Shown here: positions 26,560 through 36,261 of the stretch, piece by piece
How positions within the stretch are numbered: the first letter of the stretch is position 1
How the letters are laid out: each line of letters starts with the position of its first letter
Assembly: GCA_963579025.1 (NCBI GenBank)
Contig: CAUZFZ010000004.1
Location: 1-64,000 of the forward strand
Reading direction: 5' to 3'
From: CAUZFZ01 sp963579025
GTDB taxonomy: Bacteria > Planctomycetota > Planctomycetia > Planctomycetales > Planctomycetaceae
DNA: 64,000 nt
Made by a program: the position numbers and the translations under genes
Notes under the pieces: generated by a model
Told to the model about the DNA's origin: nothing
The model's input: only the letters and a program-made list of their open reading frames with translations
The model's database searches: none

Positions 26560-29066
26560 TTGGCCCATTCGGGCAGCGGGTCGAATTGAAACAACTCGTC
26601 GATCTCAGAGGGATCGCCCACCACGGTGTCACCCGTCGGAGTTCCATCGCCGGAACTCCCCGCCAGCACGTCCAGACCGTTGCCCCCGTTGACCGTGTCG
26701 ACTCCGTCGCCTCCGATCGCCGTGTCTGCGCCGTCGCCTGCATTCAGTACGTCGTTTCCGGTGCCACCAAACAGCGTGTCGTCGCCCGCCAGCCCATTCA
26801 GCACGTCGTTACCAGCGGCTCCCGCGAGTCCATCGTTGCCGTTCCCTCCATCCAGACGATCGTTGCCGCCGTTGCCCCGCAGCGTGTCGTTGCCGTCGCC
26901 GCCAAACAGCCGGTCGTTGCCGTTTGCGGCACGCAGATCGTCGTCACCACCACCACCCATCAGCGTGATGCGGGCACCGCTGATCGTAAACGCCGTCGCA
27001 TCGAAGACATTCGCCGAATCACCGCCGATCAGCCGCGCGTGTTCGAAGCCCGACAACACGTCCGTGCCCAGACCCGTCAGAACCGTGTTCGTCAGCGTGA
27101 AGTTGACGTCCCCCTGTTCGACAAGCTGGTCCTGACCACTGCCACCGTCGAGCGTATCGTTGCCCGGTCCTCCAGTCACACTGTCTCCAGAACCGCCCTG
27201 GGCAAACGCGCGATCGTTGCCAGGCCCGCCATCGAGCAGGTCAGCTCCCGATCCACCTGCCAGGCGGTCGTTTCCGCCAGCACCTCGCAGAGTGTCGTTG
27301 CCTGCGCCGCCATTAATGCGATCGTGACCGGACGAACCAATCAGCTCGTCATCACCACCGAAACCGAAGAACACGACTTCCTCCAGCCCTCCGACACTGA
27401 ATGCGCTCGCATCGAAACGATTCGCGCCGTTGGTTCCCGTCAACAGGACACGTTCGATTCCGGCCAGTCGATCGTCACCGACGCCGGTCAGGCGGGTCGT
27501 GCGTACCTCGGCGTCACCGACCGGAAACTCGACCACTCGATCGACACCGGCTCCTCCGTCCAGTGTGTCGTTGCCTGGCCCTCCAGTGAGCACGTCTTTG
27601 CTCGATCCCCTTCCGTAGAGCCGGTCGTTGCCCGCGCCACCGTCCAGCCGGTCCGCGCCGCCGCCTCCCGTCAGCGTGTCATTGCCCGCCAGGCCCGATA
27701 GCGTGTCGTTGCCACCGCGACCGTCCAGGAAGTCACTGCCCGACCCGCCAGTGATCACGTCCGAACCAGCTCCACCGTCTATCTGAACCGCGCGACCGAA
27801 CGAGCTGGCGTTGATCACGTCGTTCCCGTCTCCGCCAGTCACAAACACCTGACCGGTAAAGCTGCTGTCGAGCGAAGCCAGCGTGATCATGTCCGCACGA
27901 TTGGCACCGTTAATCACGATCGACGTCGTCGGACTAACGAACGCCGTCGGCGTCCCGTCGATGGTCACTTGCGAAACGCCATTCCCCGCAACCCCGTCGT
28001 CCGACAGTACAACGGTGTGTGCTGAGAAGTTCGTCAGGTTGACAACATATGTCGCCACGGCCGGAACACTCGATGACTCGAAATCAACCTTCTCGTTGCT
28101 GCCACCCACCGTTACAGAACTGACCATCGGACCGCTCAGCCCGCCGCCGGATGCCGTGACGGTATAAGAACCAGCTGGCACCTTGATCTGATAACCACCG
28201 GCCGTCATCGAAGTTGTTGTGAAGGTCCCGTTCGAACCGGCGACCTGCACCTGCACACCGCCACGTCCTTCGCCGGCGTTGTAATGGCCGTCTCCGTTGG
28301 CATCGTCATAAATCACGCCAAGCACGGCGGGGTTGCCATAGTTGCCACGCCGACCGAAGTCCTGCGTCACAAGTTGAGGGCCGACGGAGGTCGTCGGATC
28401 CGTTTCGATCGCGATCGCGATACCCACTTCATGGAAACCCTGATCCATGATGTTGATGCGATGCCCGGCTGGACTCTGAATGCCACCAGGTCCAAAGCCC
28501 CAGTCGACGACAAATCCCGCATGTCCGAACAGGGCCGATTCTGAGTGGGCGAACACGTTTTCGCCGACGCGCACCGAGTTCTCCCAGTTGTATCCCGCAG
28601 CCACCAGGCGAGTCAGCAGGTCGGCCTCGCCGGGAAGTTGATGCGACTGCAGGTCGTTCACAATCATCAGTTGGTTATGAGTCGTCGCGGCATCGTACAG
28701 CGACTCGTTCCACGCGAGCGCCGGCGCCGGATTCAACGATGCAAACTGACTCTCCAGCGTGGCTCCGCTGACATTGAAAAAGTCGATTGCCGCCTGCACA
28801 TCAGCGTCGCGAGCTGTCAGCGGACTTGGGTGGCTGGAGAACAGGAAGTCGAGTTCATCCTGCGGATTCAGCCGAACTCGATTGATGTGCTCAAGCGTCT
28901 CCTGCTCAATGCCACTTGGATTGAATGTCAGCATCAGACGGTTTTCAAGACATTCGCATCGACTGGAACGATCACGACCTCGGCGGCGACCACGCTGAAA
29001 CGGAAGCCCGATCCGGAATCGTGGCGATTCAGTTCTGAGTGATTGAGTGGCTGGCATGTGCGTCAA
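26556..29066 (-). CDS. CAP-domain RTX calcium-binding exoprotein
   Basis: An 836-residue protein. A basic N-terminus ends in LENRLML, a motif common at the start of large planctomycete exoproteins and thought to mark export. Residues ~50-225 form a CAP/SCP-like domain (LEHINRVRLNPQDELDFL, ATTHNQLMIVNDLQSHQLPG, ENVFAHSESALFGH, GHRINIM). An SdrD-B-like beta domain follows (GVIYDDANGDGHYNAGEGRG). From ~420 to 815 there are many GGxGxDxLxG nonapeptides in three blocks, which bind Ca2+ in beta-rolls. It is convergent with the kinase gene and their stop codons overlap (26556-26559). Probably a secreted cell-surface protein; the ligand is unknown. Confidence 0.9.
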   Translation of the reverse strand: MTHMPATQSLRTESPRFRIGLPFQRGRRRGRDRSSRCECLENRLMLTFNPSGIEQETLEHINRVRLNPQDELDFLFSSHPSPLTARDADVQAAIDFFNVSGATLESQFASLNPAPALAWNESLYDAATTHNQLMIVNDLQSHQLPGEADLLTRLVAAGYNWENSVRVGENVFAHSESALFGHAGFVVDWGFGPGGIQSPAGHRINIMDQGFHEVGIAIAIETDPTTSVGPQLVTQDFGRRGNYGNPAVLGVIYDDANGDGHYNAGEGRGGVQVQVAGSNGTFTTTSMTAGGYQIKVPAGSYTVTASGGGLSGPMVSSVTVGGSNEKVDFESSSVPAVATYVVNLTNFSAHTVVLSDDGVAGNGVSQVTIDGTPTAFVSPTTSIVINGANRADMITLASLDSSFTGQVFVTGGDGNDVINASSFGRAVQIDGGAGSDVITGGSGSDFLDGRGGNDTLSGLAGNDTLTGGGGADRLDGGAGNDRLYGRGSSKDVLTGGPGNDTLDGGAGVDRVVEFPVGDAEVRTTRLTGVGDDRLAGIERVLLTGTNGANRFDASAFSVGGLEEVVFFGFGGDDELIGSSGHDRINGGAGNDTLRGAGGNDRLAGGSGADLLDGGPGNDRAFAQGGSGDSVTGGPGNDTLDGGSGQDQLVEQGDVNFTLTNTVLTGLGTDVLSGFEHARLIGGDSANVFDATAFTISGARITLMGGGGDDDLRAANGNDRLFGGDGNDTLRGNGGNDRLDGGNGNDGLAGAAGNDVLNGLAGDDTLFGGTGNDVLNAGDGADTAIGGDGVDTVNGGNGLDVLAGSSGDGTPTGDTVVGDPSEIDELFQFDPLPEWAN

Positions 29067-29523
29067 TTGAGAGGTGCTTCAAGATCTGCGCACCGCAGGC
29101 TCACATTCGCAGACGCGGACATGAGAGAGGTGGTACGAAGTTCTGCAGAGTACGCAGACCGAGTGCCCGCATTTCAGCCTGACTGATGCATTCGCACGGA
29201 TACTGTCCAGTCCCCGGACGCGGGACTTCTTCACCTGACAGATCGGTCGCGCCGACGGATTGCCTGGCCGTCAACTTCGTCGCGATGAGCATCAGCGACG
29301 GATTCGGTCTGATCAGTGAATTCGGAGAAACCGGCGAATGTTGACCGTGTCGGTTATGCGGATTCTGGCGGATTTGCAGCTCGCAACAGTCAGCGAAACA
29401 CTGTCAGTTGTGCCCAGGTCGGAGTGTGAAGAATGCGGTGCTCCGTGGCCCGGCCTTTGACCGCAACCGCCTTCCATGATTTTGTACCGAATGCTTTTGT
29501 CAGAATCATGCAGGGCAAAATCA
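29067..29523. other. Intergenic region
   Basis: 457 bp between the RTX gene and a sulfatase gene, both on the minus strand. A 63-codon minus frame (29101-29292) lacks a ribosome binding site and recognisable motifs, so it is not called. Promoters for the RTX gene should lie near 29070-29200, but none is clear. Confidence 0.4.
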
Positions 29524-31026
29524 TCAGAATAGTTGGGGCGGGACCCAGTCCGGGATCCCCGCGGATCCGGTTTGCTTGCGATACAACTCGTGGAACGGAC
29601 GTACGGGCGACATCGGCGCTGCCTCGTTGACCATGAGCGGTCGTGTCCCCTTCCACCACTTGTCGTAAGCGGAACGCATTTCCTCGACGACATCCGGGTG
29701 AGCTTCAATCACGTTCGTTTTCTGGCCGGGGTCCTTTTGCATGTCGTAAAGCGAGTTGTTCTCGACGAATCGGAAGCGCTGGTTGCGCACCGCAAAACCT
29801 TTCCACTGAAAGTCGTCTGGATTGGCGCCGGTCTTCCAGCGGCCTTTGTGTGTGAACAAGTAACGGTCGGACCAGTCCGTCTTCGTGTTCTCGATAAGTG
29901 GCAGCAGGCTGCGTCCTTCGACCTGCTTTTCCGGACCTGTGACTCCGGCCAGCGCGGCGAGTGTTGGAAGCAGATCAATGTGAGCGGCGATGCGATCAAT
30001 GTCCTGTTGCGGTTTGATGTGACCGTCCCAGCGGACGAAAAACGGGACTCGCACTCCGCCTTCGTCGGCGCTTCCCTTCAGGCCTTTCATGTCTGCGTTG
30101 AACGGTTTCATCTCTGTTCCATCGGCCAGTCGTCCCATCGTCTGCTGTCCGCGTCCGGAACCGCCGCCGGTCATGCCGTTGTCGGACATGAAGATCACGA
30201 TCGTGTCCTCGAAAAGATCCCACTCATCAAGTTGCCCGAGCAGACGCCCCACGTTTTCGTCGATGTTCTCGATCATTCCGTAGAACCCCGCCTGTGTCGG
30301 CTTGAACCCCAGATCAGTGAAGTGCTTTGTGTTTTTCGGCGGAGCGATAAACGGGCCGTGCGGTGCGTTCGTCGTGATGTAGGCGAAGAACGGCTCGTCG
30401 CGTTCCTTGACCTGCTTGATCCAGCCGAGCGCCGACGTGAAGAACAGGTCCGTGCAGAACCCCTTCGTTTTCACGAACGATCCGTTGTGACGGATCACTG
30501 GATCGAAATACTTGTTGCCAGGCGCATCCGCGCAACTGCAGGCATAGGCCTGACCAATTCCGCCAGCACCGTGAATGAACGCTTCGTCGAATCCCCGCTT
30601 GTGCGGCTGATACGGCTCTTCATCGCCCAGATGCCATTTTCCGAAAATGCCGCTGGTGTAACCGGCCTGCTTAAGCACTTGCGGCAGCGTGGTCGCGTTC
30701 AGCGTCATGCGCTCACGCTCGAGGATTGTGTGAGTCACCCCGTTCCGCATCGGATGCCGACCGGTCATGAGTGCTGACCGAGTCGGCGCACAGGTCGGCG
30801 CAACCAGGAATCGCGTGAAGTGCGCACTGCTGTCATACAACGAGTCGAGGTGCGGCGTGCGAATCCATGGATGACCATGTCTTCCGACCGGACCGTAACC
30901 CTGATCGTCGGTGATCACCAGAATGATATTCGGCTTCGATCCCTGCAGCGCCTCGGCAGCCGACAGCTGGTCCAGGCCAAACATCAAAATTGCGGCAACA
31001 GCAAACAGAAGAGTTGGTCTGGGCAT
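29524..31026 (-). CDS. Type I sulfatase (arylsulfatase)
   Basis: A 500-residue exported protein with a signal peptide (LLFAVAAILMFGLDQLSAA). It has the sulfatase metal site (VITDDQGYG), the formylglycine motif CAPTRSALMTGR (Cys79 in CxPxR), GKWHLGDEEPY, TIVIFMSDNGMTGGG and GVRVPFFVRW. The Cys is oxidised to formylglycine by an FGE or anSME; no active modifying enzyme is visible in this window. Planctomycete sulfatases of this type desulfate algal polysaccharides, but the substrate cannot be assigned. Divergent from nothing close; an extended hairpin repeat lies upstream. Confidence 0.93.
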   Translation of the reverse strand: MPRPTLLFAVAAILMFGLDQLSAAEALQGSKPNIILVITDDQGYGPVGRHGHPWIRTPHLDSLYDSSAHFTRFLVAPTCAPTRSALMTGRHPMRNGVTHTILERERMTLNATTLPQVLKQAGYTSGIFGKWHLGDEEPYQPHKRGFDEAFIHGAGGIGQAYACSCADAPGNKYFDPVIRHNGSFVKTKGFCTDLFFTSALGWIKQVKERDEPFFAYITTNAPHGPFIAPPKNTKHFTDLGFKPTQAGFYGMIENIDENVGRLLGQLDEWDLFEDTIVIFMSDNGMTGGGSGRGQQTMGRLADGTEMKPFNADMKGLKGSADEGGVRVPFFVRWDGHIKPQQDIDRIAAHIDLLPTLAALAGVTGPEKQVEGRSLLPLIENTKTDWSDRYLFTHKGRWKTGANPDDFQWKGFAVRNQRFRFVENNSLYDMQKDPGQKTNVIEAHPDVVEEMRSAYDKWWKGTRPLMVNEAAPMSPVRPFHELYRKQTGSAGIPDWVPPQLF

Positions 31027-31169
31027 GAACTGTCTCTGTGAGGTGAAGTAATCGCGTGCATTCTCAAAGGTCTGCGTCTGATACCGATCCCCGCACCGAA
31101 ACGCCAGCCGACCGGAGCTCCACTCGAGCGTGCGGTGGATGCGAATTTACCGCCCCTGTGTTTATCTCA

Positions 31170-31241
31170 GGGGTTCTCGCGTTTCTGCACTACGCAATCG
31201 GTAGTGCAAAGACGCGAGAACCCCCGACGTAAAGTCGGGGG
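31170..31241. repeat. Tandem hairpin repeat (REP-like)
   Basis: A 24-base arm starting GGGGTTCTCGCGT (31170-31193) pairs with 31201-31224 with two mismatches around a 7-base loop. The last four C also begin a second perfect hairpin, CCCCCGAC (31221-31228) with GTCGGGGG (31234-31241). It fills the gap between the sulfatase start and the peptidase E gene, which is otherwise empty. No coding function; probably a dispersed repeat of this genome. Confidence 0.65.
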
Positions 31242-31341
31242 CGTTGGTGAATTCTCAACTGCCGCACGCCCTATTTGCCAGTCGCTCGGCGACTGCGGAT
31301 ATGAGTCCATGGCTCGAGCGCGTGCCAGCTGATGAACTACA

Positions 31342-32091
31342 TCAATCAATGACTGACGACGCACTGGTGGAAGTTCCAACGCGGAACAACTCCGGCGGAA
31401 TTGGTCCGGGGGCGACTCGCTCGACATCCCGTCCCTGTCGAAACAGCAGTGCGTGTCGCTGTCCGATGAGCCGCACGTCTGGTCCACTGACTCGCAACAT
31501 GCCGTCTTCATACAGGGCAACGACCGGTTGTGAGTTGAACACGTGAAACTCTGCAATGCGATCGTCGCGTGTTTCGCCTTTGTGATTGGGATCGGGCGGA
31601 GCACTCGGGTAGTGCGGGTTCAGATTGAACGGAACGACGCCGAGTGCCTCAAACGACGGCGGGTGAACTATCGGCATGTCATTCGACGTTCCGATCGACA
31701 AGCCTGCCATGTTGGAACCGGCTGAGGTACCCATGTATGGCATGCCTGCCTGAATCCGCTTTCGGAGAATCGGGATCAAGTCGTGGGCATAGAGATCTCG
31801 CAACAGCACGAATGTGTTGCCCCCGCCAATGAAGACTCCCTGTGCCTGTTCGACGGCGGTCTGTGGGTCCTCGAACTCGTGAACGCCGCGCAGGGTCAGT
31901 CCCATTTGCTGAAACCGTTCGCGCGCGACGGCGGTGTATTCATCGTGTGAATGACCGGACGGACGGGCGTAGGGGACGAACAGGACTTCGCTTGTCGCTG
32001 CGAATAACTGACGTATCTCAGATTCGCAGTGCTCGAGATATCCGTGCGGATGGCAGCGAGAACTGCTGACGAGAAGAAGCTGCTGAGGCAT
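31342..32091 (-). CDS. pepE: Peptidase E (alpha-aspartyl dipeptidase, S51)
   Basis: From the ATG at 32091 the product is 249 residues, starting MPQQLLLVSSSRCHPHGYLE as in PepE. The nucleophile is Ser123 in MGTSAGSNMAG; GVFIGGGNTFVLLRDLY and PFNLNPHYPSAPPD are conserved family blocks. PepE hydrolyses dipeptides with N-terminal Asp in the cytosol. An upstream ATG (32133) would overlap the preceding hydrolase gene and add an unconserved leader. The hydrolase stop lies 11 bp upstream, so the two are probably in one transcript. Confidence 0.9.
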   Translation of the reverse strand: MPQQLLLVSSSRCHPHGYLEHCESEIRQLFAATSEVLFVPYARPSGHSHDEYTAVARERFQQMGLTLRGVHEFEDPQTAVEQAQGVFIGGGNTFVLLRDLYAHDLIPILRKRIQAGMPYMGTSAGSNMAGLSIGTSNDMPIVHPPSFEALGVVPFNLNPHYPSAPPDPNHKGETRDDRIAEFHVFNSQPVVALYEDGMLRVSGPDVRLIGQRHALLFRQGRDVERVAPGPIPPELFRVGTSTSASSVID

Positions 32092-32102
32092 GAATCGTCT
32101 GC

Positions 32103-34493
32103 TTACTTCGCTGAAGCTGCCGGCTCCGGCCATTCCAGATGGCGATGCAGGAAGCGGAAGGTACCCTGGCCATTAATTGTGTGCGGACCGTTGAAGAACT
32201 CGATTTCCGTGCGGTCGCCGATCCCCAGATAGTCGTAATGCCTGCGGACCTTGGCGAACTCCCAGGCGACCCATTCATCGGGAGCGACGCCGTCACGATG
32301 CCCTCGCTCGACCATGAACGGTCGCGGTGTCATCAACATGGACAGCTCGGCATAGTTCGCCACATGTCCCATGTTCCATTCGAAAATCTCGTACTCGCCG
32401 GTGAACACGTAGCTGTAGCGATCTTCGTTGCTGGTGTTCTTTTTGACCCACTCGTTGTAGTCGGCCGAGCAGATGGAAAGGCAGTAGCGATCAACCATCG
32501 GCGGAACGCGCACGGCAGTCTTGCCTCCGTAGGACAGCCCATAGAACGCGATTCGGTCGGCATCGACATTGGGCAGCGTGGCCAGCCATTCCAACGTGCG
32601 ATCGTGCTGTGGAATGATGTAACTAAAGAGCGAACGCTTCAGCGGATTCGACTTGCGCTGCAGCGTCCGAAATCGATCACGTCCGCGATACGGATTCTGC
32701 GGCGCGTAGACGATGAAACCGCGGTGACACAGTTCCTCACTGAAGGCCTTGTAAGGACCGAACGGTCGGGCCTCACGAGAAATTGTGTCCATGGGCGTGC
32801 CTTCCAGACCATGCTGACACACAACCACGGGCCGCTTCTCCCCAGGCTTCAGGTCTTTCGGCAGAAGTAGAATCCCCGATGCGATCACGTCGCGATAAAC
32901 GTCCAGCACGACGTCGTATCCGACGTACCTGTCGGTCTCGAGAACCTTCCGAGTCCGTGGATTCAACGGCATTGTTGACTCCGGCAGTCGGCCGATTAGT
33001 TCATCGTAAACCCAGTCGCGGAGACTGTTGCCGGACGCGAGCCACTTATCGACAGATGAGTAGTCCGCCTTCCACTTTGCGTCGCGGACCTTCGGACTCA
33101 GCCGCAACAGATTCTGCACGTGCCCCTGCAATTCGTCGAACTGCCGATGCTCACGTTCGGCGGCTGTATTCATCGAGGCATGCGCGTTGTCTACCAGAGA
33201 CTTGACGGACTCCCAGGCCTCGGCCTTTGCAGGAATGCTGTCGGGGAGACCAAGTCCGGCGGCGAATGCGTCGATGGCAGACTGTGTTCCCCCGTTGCCG
33301 TCGCCTTCGCCGCTGGACACAAGCACGAATTCGTCTGGACTGTTGAGTGCTTTGTAGAATGGAGCTGCGCGATCGAATTCGGCTCGGACCATGCCCAACG
33401 TGTTGTTCGCAATGTGTCCAGGCGCGGCTCCACCACTGCGACCAGCTCGTGCAGCCGGCGGACCGGCAGACTCGGGAACGCGGCACGCTTCGATCACCAG
33501 ACGTCGTGGGGCGATCATCCCGGCGAGTTCGGCGTCACCGAACTCGGTCAGCAGGCCCCAGACATTTCGGTAGATCGGTTCTTCCCACACGGCCTCCCGT
33601 TGCTGGAAGTATCCGCAGACGAGCGTTGCATCGATGCGCGGGTCGAGCGCTGCCGAATACAAAGCCAGCAGCCCACCCTCGCCGATTCCAGCCACGCCGA
33701 TCGGAATCCGATCGCCAAGTCGTTTGCCAAGCTGTTCAAGCAGGTCGACGGCGGCCAGTACTTTCTGGACTTCGTAACCAACGACGTGCCGGCCCATTTC
33801 AAATGCCTGGCGGTAAACGAACTCGCGATGCGTCTGGTTCGTGTACCGCACGTACGGACTGCCGGACAGCTCGTCACTGCGACTGATCAGCATGGGGATT
33901 GCCACCAGGCAACCTTGGGAGGCAAGTCGCCGTGCCAGTTGCACCTGCTCTGGCAATCCGTCGGCCACTCCACAGAACATCTCTGGAGTCCAGTCGGCAT
34001 CCGGGATCGCCACGACTCCAGCACGGATCCCTTCGGGTTCCAGCAACAGGCCTTCGGCCGTCACGCCATCAAGCACTTGCCAGCGCACGACGTGGACCGT
34101 CACACCATTCGATCTTGCAATGGCCGATGGGCGTTCCAGTGACGACACCAGTTCGAAGCTGTGCCGTTTCGGATGTGCGGACGTCAGTCGCTCATCGACC
34201 GCGCCGATGTGCTCACGGAAACGCTCTCGGTTGGGAGCGATGCTCTTGCCGTACGCTTCCACGCTGTCGAAGTTGCGATTCCACATTTCCGCGCGACGTT
34301 GCGGAGAGGCCGCCAGTTCTCGCAGGCAGAAGCGATCAATGCCGGCCACCATGACTTCGTCCAGAGGCTGTTCGATCGTCAGCGGACGCGTTCCCGGCAG
34401 GACTTCGTCCGCGGCACTGGCGTGCACCGGAACCAGCAGGGACAGCATGACAACGGGAACGAACGGATCGCAGGTTCTTAAGCGGGACATCAT
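32103..34493 (-). CDS. Exported double alpha/beta-hydrolase, acetyl-xylan-esterase-like, N-terminal half degenerate
   Basis: A 796-residue protein with a signal peptide (PVVMLSLLVPVHASAADE). It has two alpha/beta-hydrolase halves. The C-terminal half has the nucleophile elbow FYGLSYGGKTAV and a C-terminal His in FNGPHTINGQG, with VVVCQHGLEGTPMDT as the oxyanion strand, as in dienelactone hydrolase and acetyl-xylan esterase families. In the N-terminal half the elbow reads VAGIGEGGLLALY: Glu replaces the Ser, so it is probably non-catalytic. It likely deacylates a carbohydrate outside the cytosol. It is 11 bp upstream of pepE. Confidence 0.85.
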   Translation of the reverse strand: MMSRLRTCDPFVPVVMLSLLVPVHASAADEVLPGTRPLTIEQPLDEVMVAGIDRFCLRELAASPQRRAEMWNRNFDSVEAYGKSIAPNRERFREHIGAVDERLTSAHPKRHSFELVSSLERPSAIARSNGVTVHVVRWQVLDGVTAEGLLLEPEGIRAGVVAIPDADWTPEMFCGVADGLPEQVQLARRLASQGCLVAIPMLISRSDELSGSPYVRYTNQTHREFVYRQAFEMGRHVVGYEVQKVLAAVDLLEQLGKRLGDRIPIGVAGIGEGGLLALYSAALDPRIDATLVCGYFQQREAVWEEPIYRNVWGLLTEFGDAELAGMIAPRRLVIEACRVPESAGPPAARAGRSGGAAPGHIANNTLGMVRAEFDRAAPFYKALNSPDEFVLVSSGEGDGNGGTQSAIDAFAAGLGLPDSIPAKAEAWESVKSLVDNAHASMNTAAEREHRQFDELQGHVQNLLRLSPKVRDAKWKADYSSVDKWLASGNSLRDWVYDELIGRLPESTMPLNPRTRKVLETDRYVGYDVVLDVYRDVIASGILLLPKDLKPGEKRPVVVCQHGLEGTPMDTISREARPFGPYKAFSEELCHRGFIVYAPQNPYRGRDRFRTLQRKSNPLKRSLFSYIIPQHDRTLEWLATLPNVDADRIAFYGLSYGGKTAVRVPPMVDRYCLSICSADYNEWVKKNTSNEDRYSYVFTGEYEIFEWNMGHVANYAELSMLMTPRPFMVERGHRDGVAPDEWVAWEFAKVRRHYDYLGIGDRTEIEFFNGPHTINGQGTFRFLHRHLEWPEPAASAK

Positions 34494-34675
34494 GTGAGCG
34501 TCTCCTGGCAGGACGTTTCCGGTATTGGCGGAATCCTACTGGAGAGTCCTGTTGACCGGGACCGTTCGAGGCTCTCAGCGGGGCGTGACGGAGCCGATGT
34601 GGGACCTGGTCCGTTTGGATTCCGCAATAACCGACTCGCGGAGCAACCAGCGATGCGTCTAATCAAACAGCCGCG

Positions 34676-36256
34676 TCAATTCGTGATCCCGGAGAAGTGA
34701 AAGCCGGAGACTCGTAGAACGGTGCCACCGCTGACGATCATCTGAATCACGAGCGCGACGATGAATCCGGATTCGCGCAGGCTTCGAGCTGATGGTTCAA
34801 CTATGTCGCCGCGTGTTGCCTCACCGCGCAGTCCATTTGCCATGACCCACATCAACAGCGGCAGCAGCGGAATCCACAAGCGAGCCGCCTCGCCGGAGTT
34901 CTTGCCGCTGAGCCACAACAGGCCCCAGACAAAGACCACTGCAAGAACGACGGGGCGCAGCTCACAGCGGTCCGGTCGCAGGGCGTTCGCAACCGATGTC
35001 ACAGCGAGACACGCAATGGGCGCCCCCACGGCGAATGCCAGCTCCACGGGGTTGACCAGCAACCAACCAGACACCGTACGTGAATACTGATCATAGAAGC
35101 CCGCGTGGTTCTGCCAGTTCAACCACCAGACGCGAGCAAGGTTGATCTCGGCGAACTGATACAGCAGTGCTGTCGCGGCCATGACGACCACGAGTCCCGC
35201 CACAGCCGGTGAGCGGATTCGCAGAAGTGCCCGATAGAGACCGGCTCGCGCCGATTCACGCTCCGCTGGCATGGCCGTCAGCATTCCGGCAATAAACGCA
35301 ACGAGTCCGATCGGAAGAAACACCAGACTGAGAAACAAACCAAACCAGCCGGTCAGGCCAGCCAATGCGCCGAGTACAACTGACTGGTGTCGAACAGCCA
35401 GCATCCACAGCATGATCAGCAACGCCGCCGGAAACACGAACAGAACATCGGACTTCGGTGTGAAGATGGCCAGCACTGGAATGAGCGGCCAGAACGCAAC
35501 CGTTTTCCACGCAACTGCGCGTGATTCCGTTTGCAGTACAAGGGCGAACAGAGGAACAACCGCCGCCGCCGCGCACAGCATTGTCAGCAGCGACGCCAGC
35601 CACATGACCGTGCGATCTTCTGGCTTCAGCGGATCGGCCGACAATTGCCGAGCGTAGTCGATCGTGTCGCATGCGTCCTGAAACGACTTCGGCATGGTGG
35701 CGTCGCTGACCGCGACGAGTGCCGGAGTTCCATCGACCAGCGAGATCAGCCATCGATAAAGGACATACAATCCAGGTGGATGCGTCCCCTCGTGCAGTAC
35801 GTCACCTTTTTCCATTCGCTGTTCGTACGTTCGCAGAAGCTGCGGAACACTGGCGATGTCGTAACGGGCCGCGTGGAAGTAGCCGGATGACGCGGGGTAG
35901 TACAGCACGAAGGGAGCTTTCGACAGCCGGTATTCGTCGCGAGGTCCTTCCTGCACGGCGACCAGCCATGCGAATCCCACCAGCACCAGTCCGCTCAGCC
36001 AGGCAACGAGTTCCCGGCGACTGCAGGTGTCGACATGTCGCTGCCCCTGCCATGCGAGAAGCACATAGATCGCGCCGATGATCCCGAACTGTGCGATGCC
36101 AAGCAGCGTCTCGGTCGCACCATCCATGTACTCAATGCGGTTCCAGACCCATTCACCAGGAATCCCCAGTGGGATCTGTGTGAGCCAGAGCAACGCCATA
36201 CTGACGGCGGCGGCAACAGCGATCACCGTGAGTCGCGCGGCGGCGGACATGCTCAA
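34676..36256 (-). CDS. Polytopic membrane protein, possible GT-C glycosyltransferase
   Basis: A 526-residue protein with about ten to twelve hydrophobic segments, beginning VIAVAAAVSMALLWLTQIPL. An extracytoplasmic loop carries EGTHPPGLYVLYR and YRLSKAPFVLYYPASSGYFH. HPP-type loops near the first helices recur in GT-C glycosyltransferases of the ArnT/PMT kind, but the typical acidic DE/ED pair is not clearly seen. It could also be an unrelated membrane protein. It lies 5 bp downstream of the S1 gene stop, so it is likely co-transcribed with rpsA. Confidence 0.7.
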   Translation of the reverse strand: MSMSAAARLTVIAVAAAVSMALLWLTQIPLGIPGEWVWNRIEYMDGATETLLGIAQFGIIGAIYVLLAWQGQRHVDTCSRRELVAWLSGLVLVGFAWLVAVQEGPRDEYRLSKAPFVLYYPASSGYFHAARYDIASVPQLLRTYEQRMEKGDVLHEGTHPPGLYVLYRWLISLVDGTPALVAVSDATMPKSFQDACDTIDYARQLSADPLKPEDRTVMWLASLLTMLCAAAAVVPLFALVLQTESRAVAWKTVAFWPLIPVLAIFTPKSDVLFVFPAALLIMLWMLAVRHQSVVLGALAGLTGWFGLFLSLVFLPIGLVAFIAGMLTAMPAERESARAGLYRALLRIRSPAVAGLVVVMAATALLYQFAEINLARVWWLNWQNHAGFYDQYSRTVSGWLLVNPVELAFAVGAPIACLAVTSVANALRPDRCELRPVVLAVVFVWGLLWLSGKNSGEAARLWIPLLPLLMWVMANGLRGEATRGDIVEPSARSLRESGFIVALVIQMIVSGGTVLRVSGFHFSGITN

Positions 36257-36261
36257 TCGGC

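Noticed and set aside
26586..27701. 371-codon plus-strand open frame with Val/Val repeats
   Set aside because: It is antisense to the RTX repeats; the periodicity simply mirrors the nonapeptide coding repeat.
29101..29292. 63-codon minus-strand frame
   Set aside because: No start context or similarity; too short to support.
29533..30777. 414-codon plus-strand open frame
   Set aside because: It is antisense to the sulfatase at 29524-31026 and shows only mirrored codon composition.
33120..34142. 340-codon plus-strand open frame
   Set aside because: Antisense to the double-hydrolase gene and without any motif.
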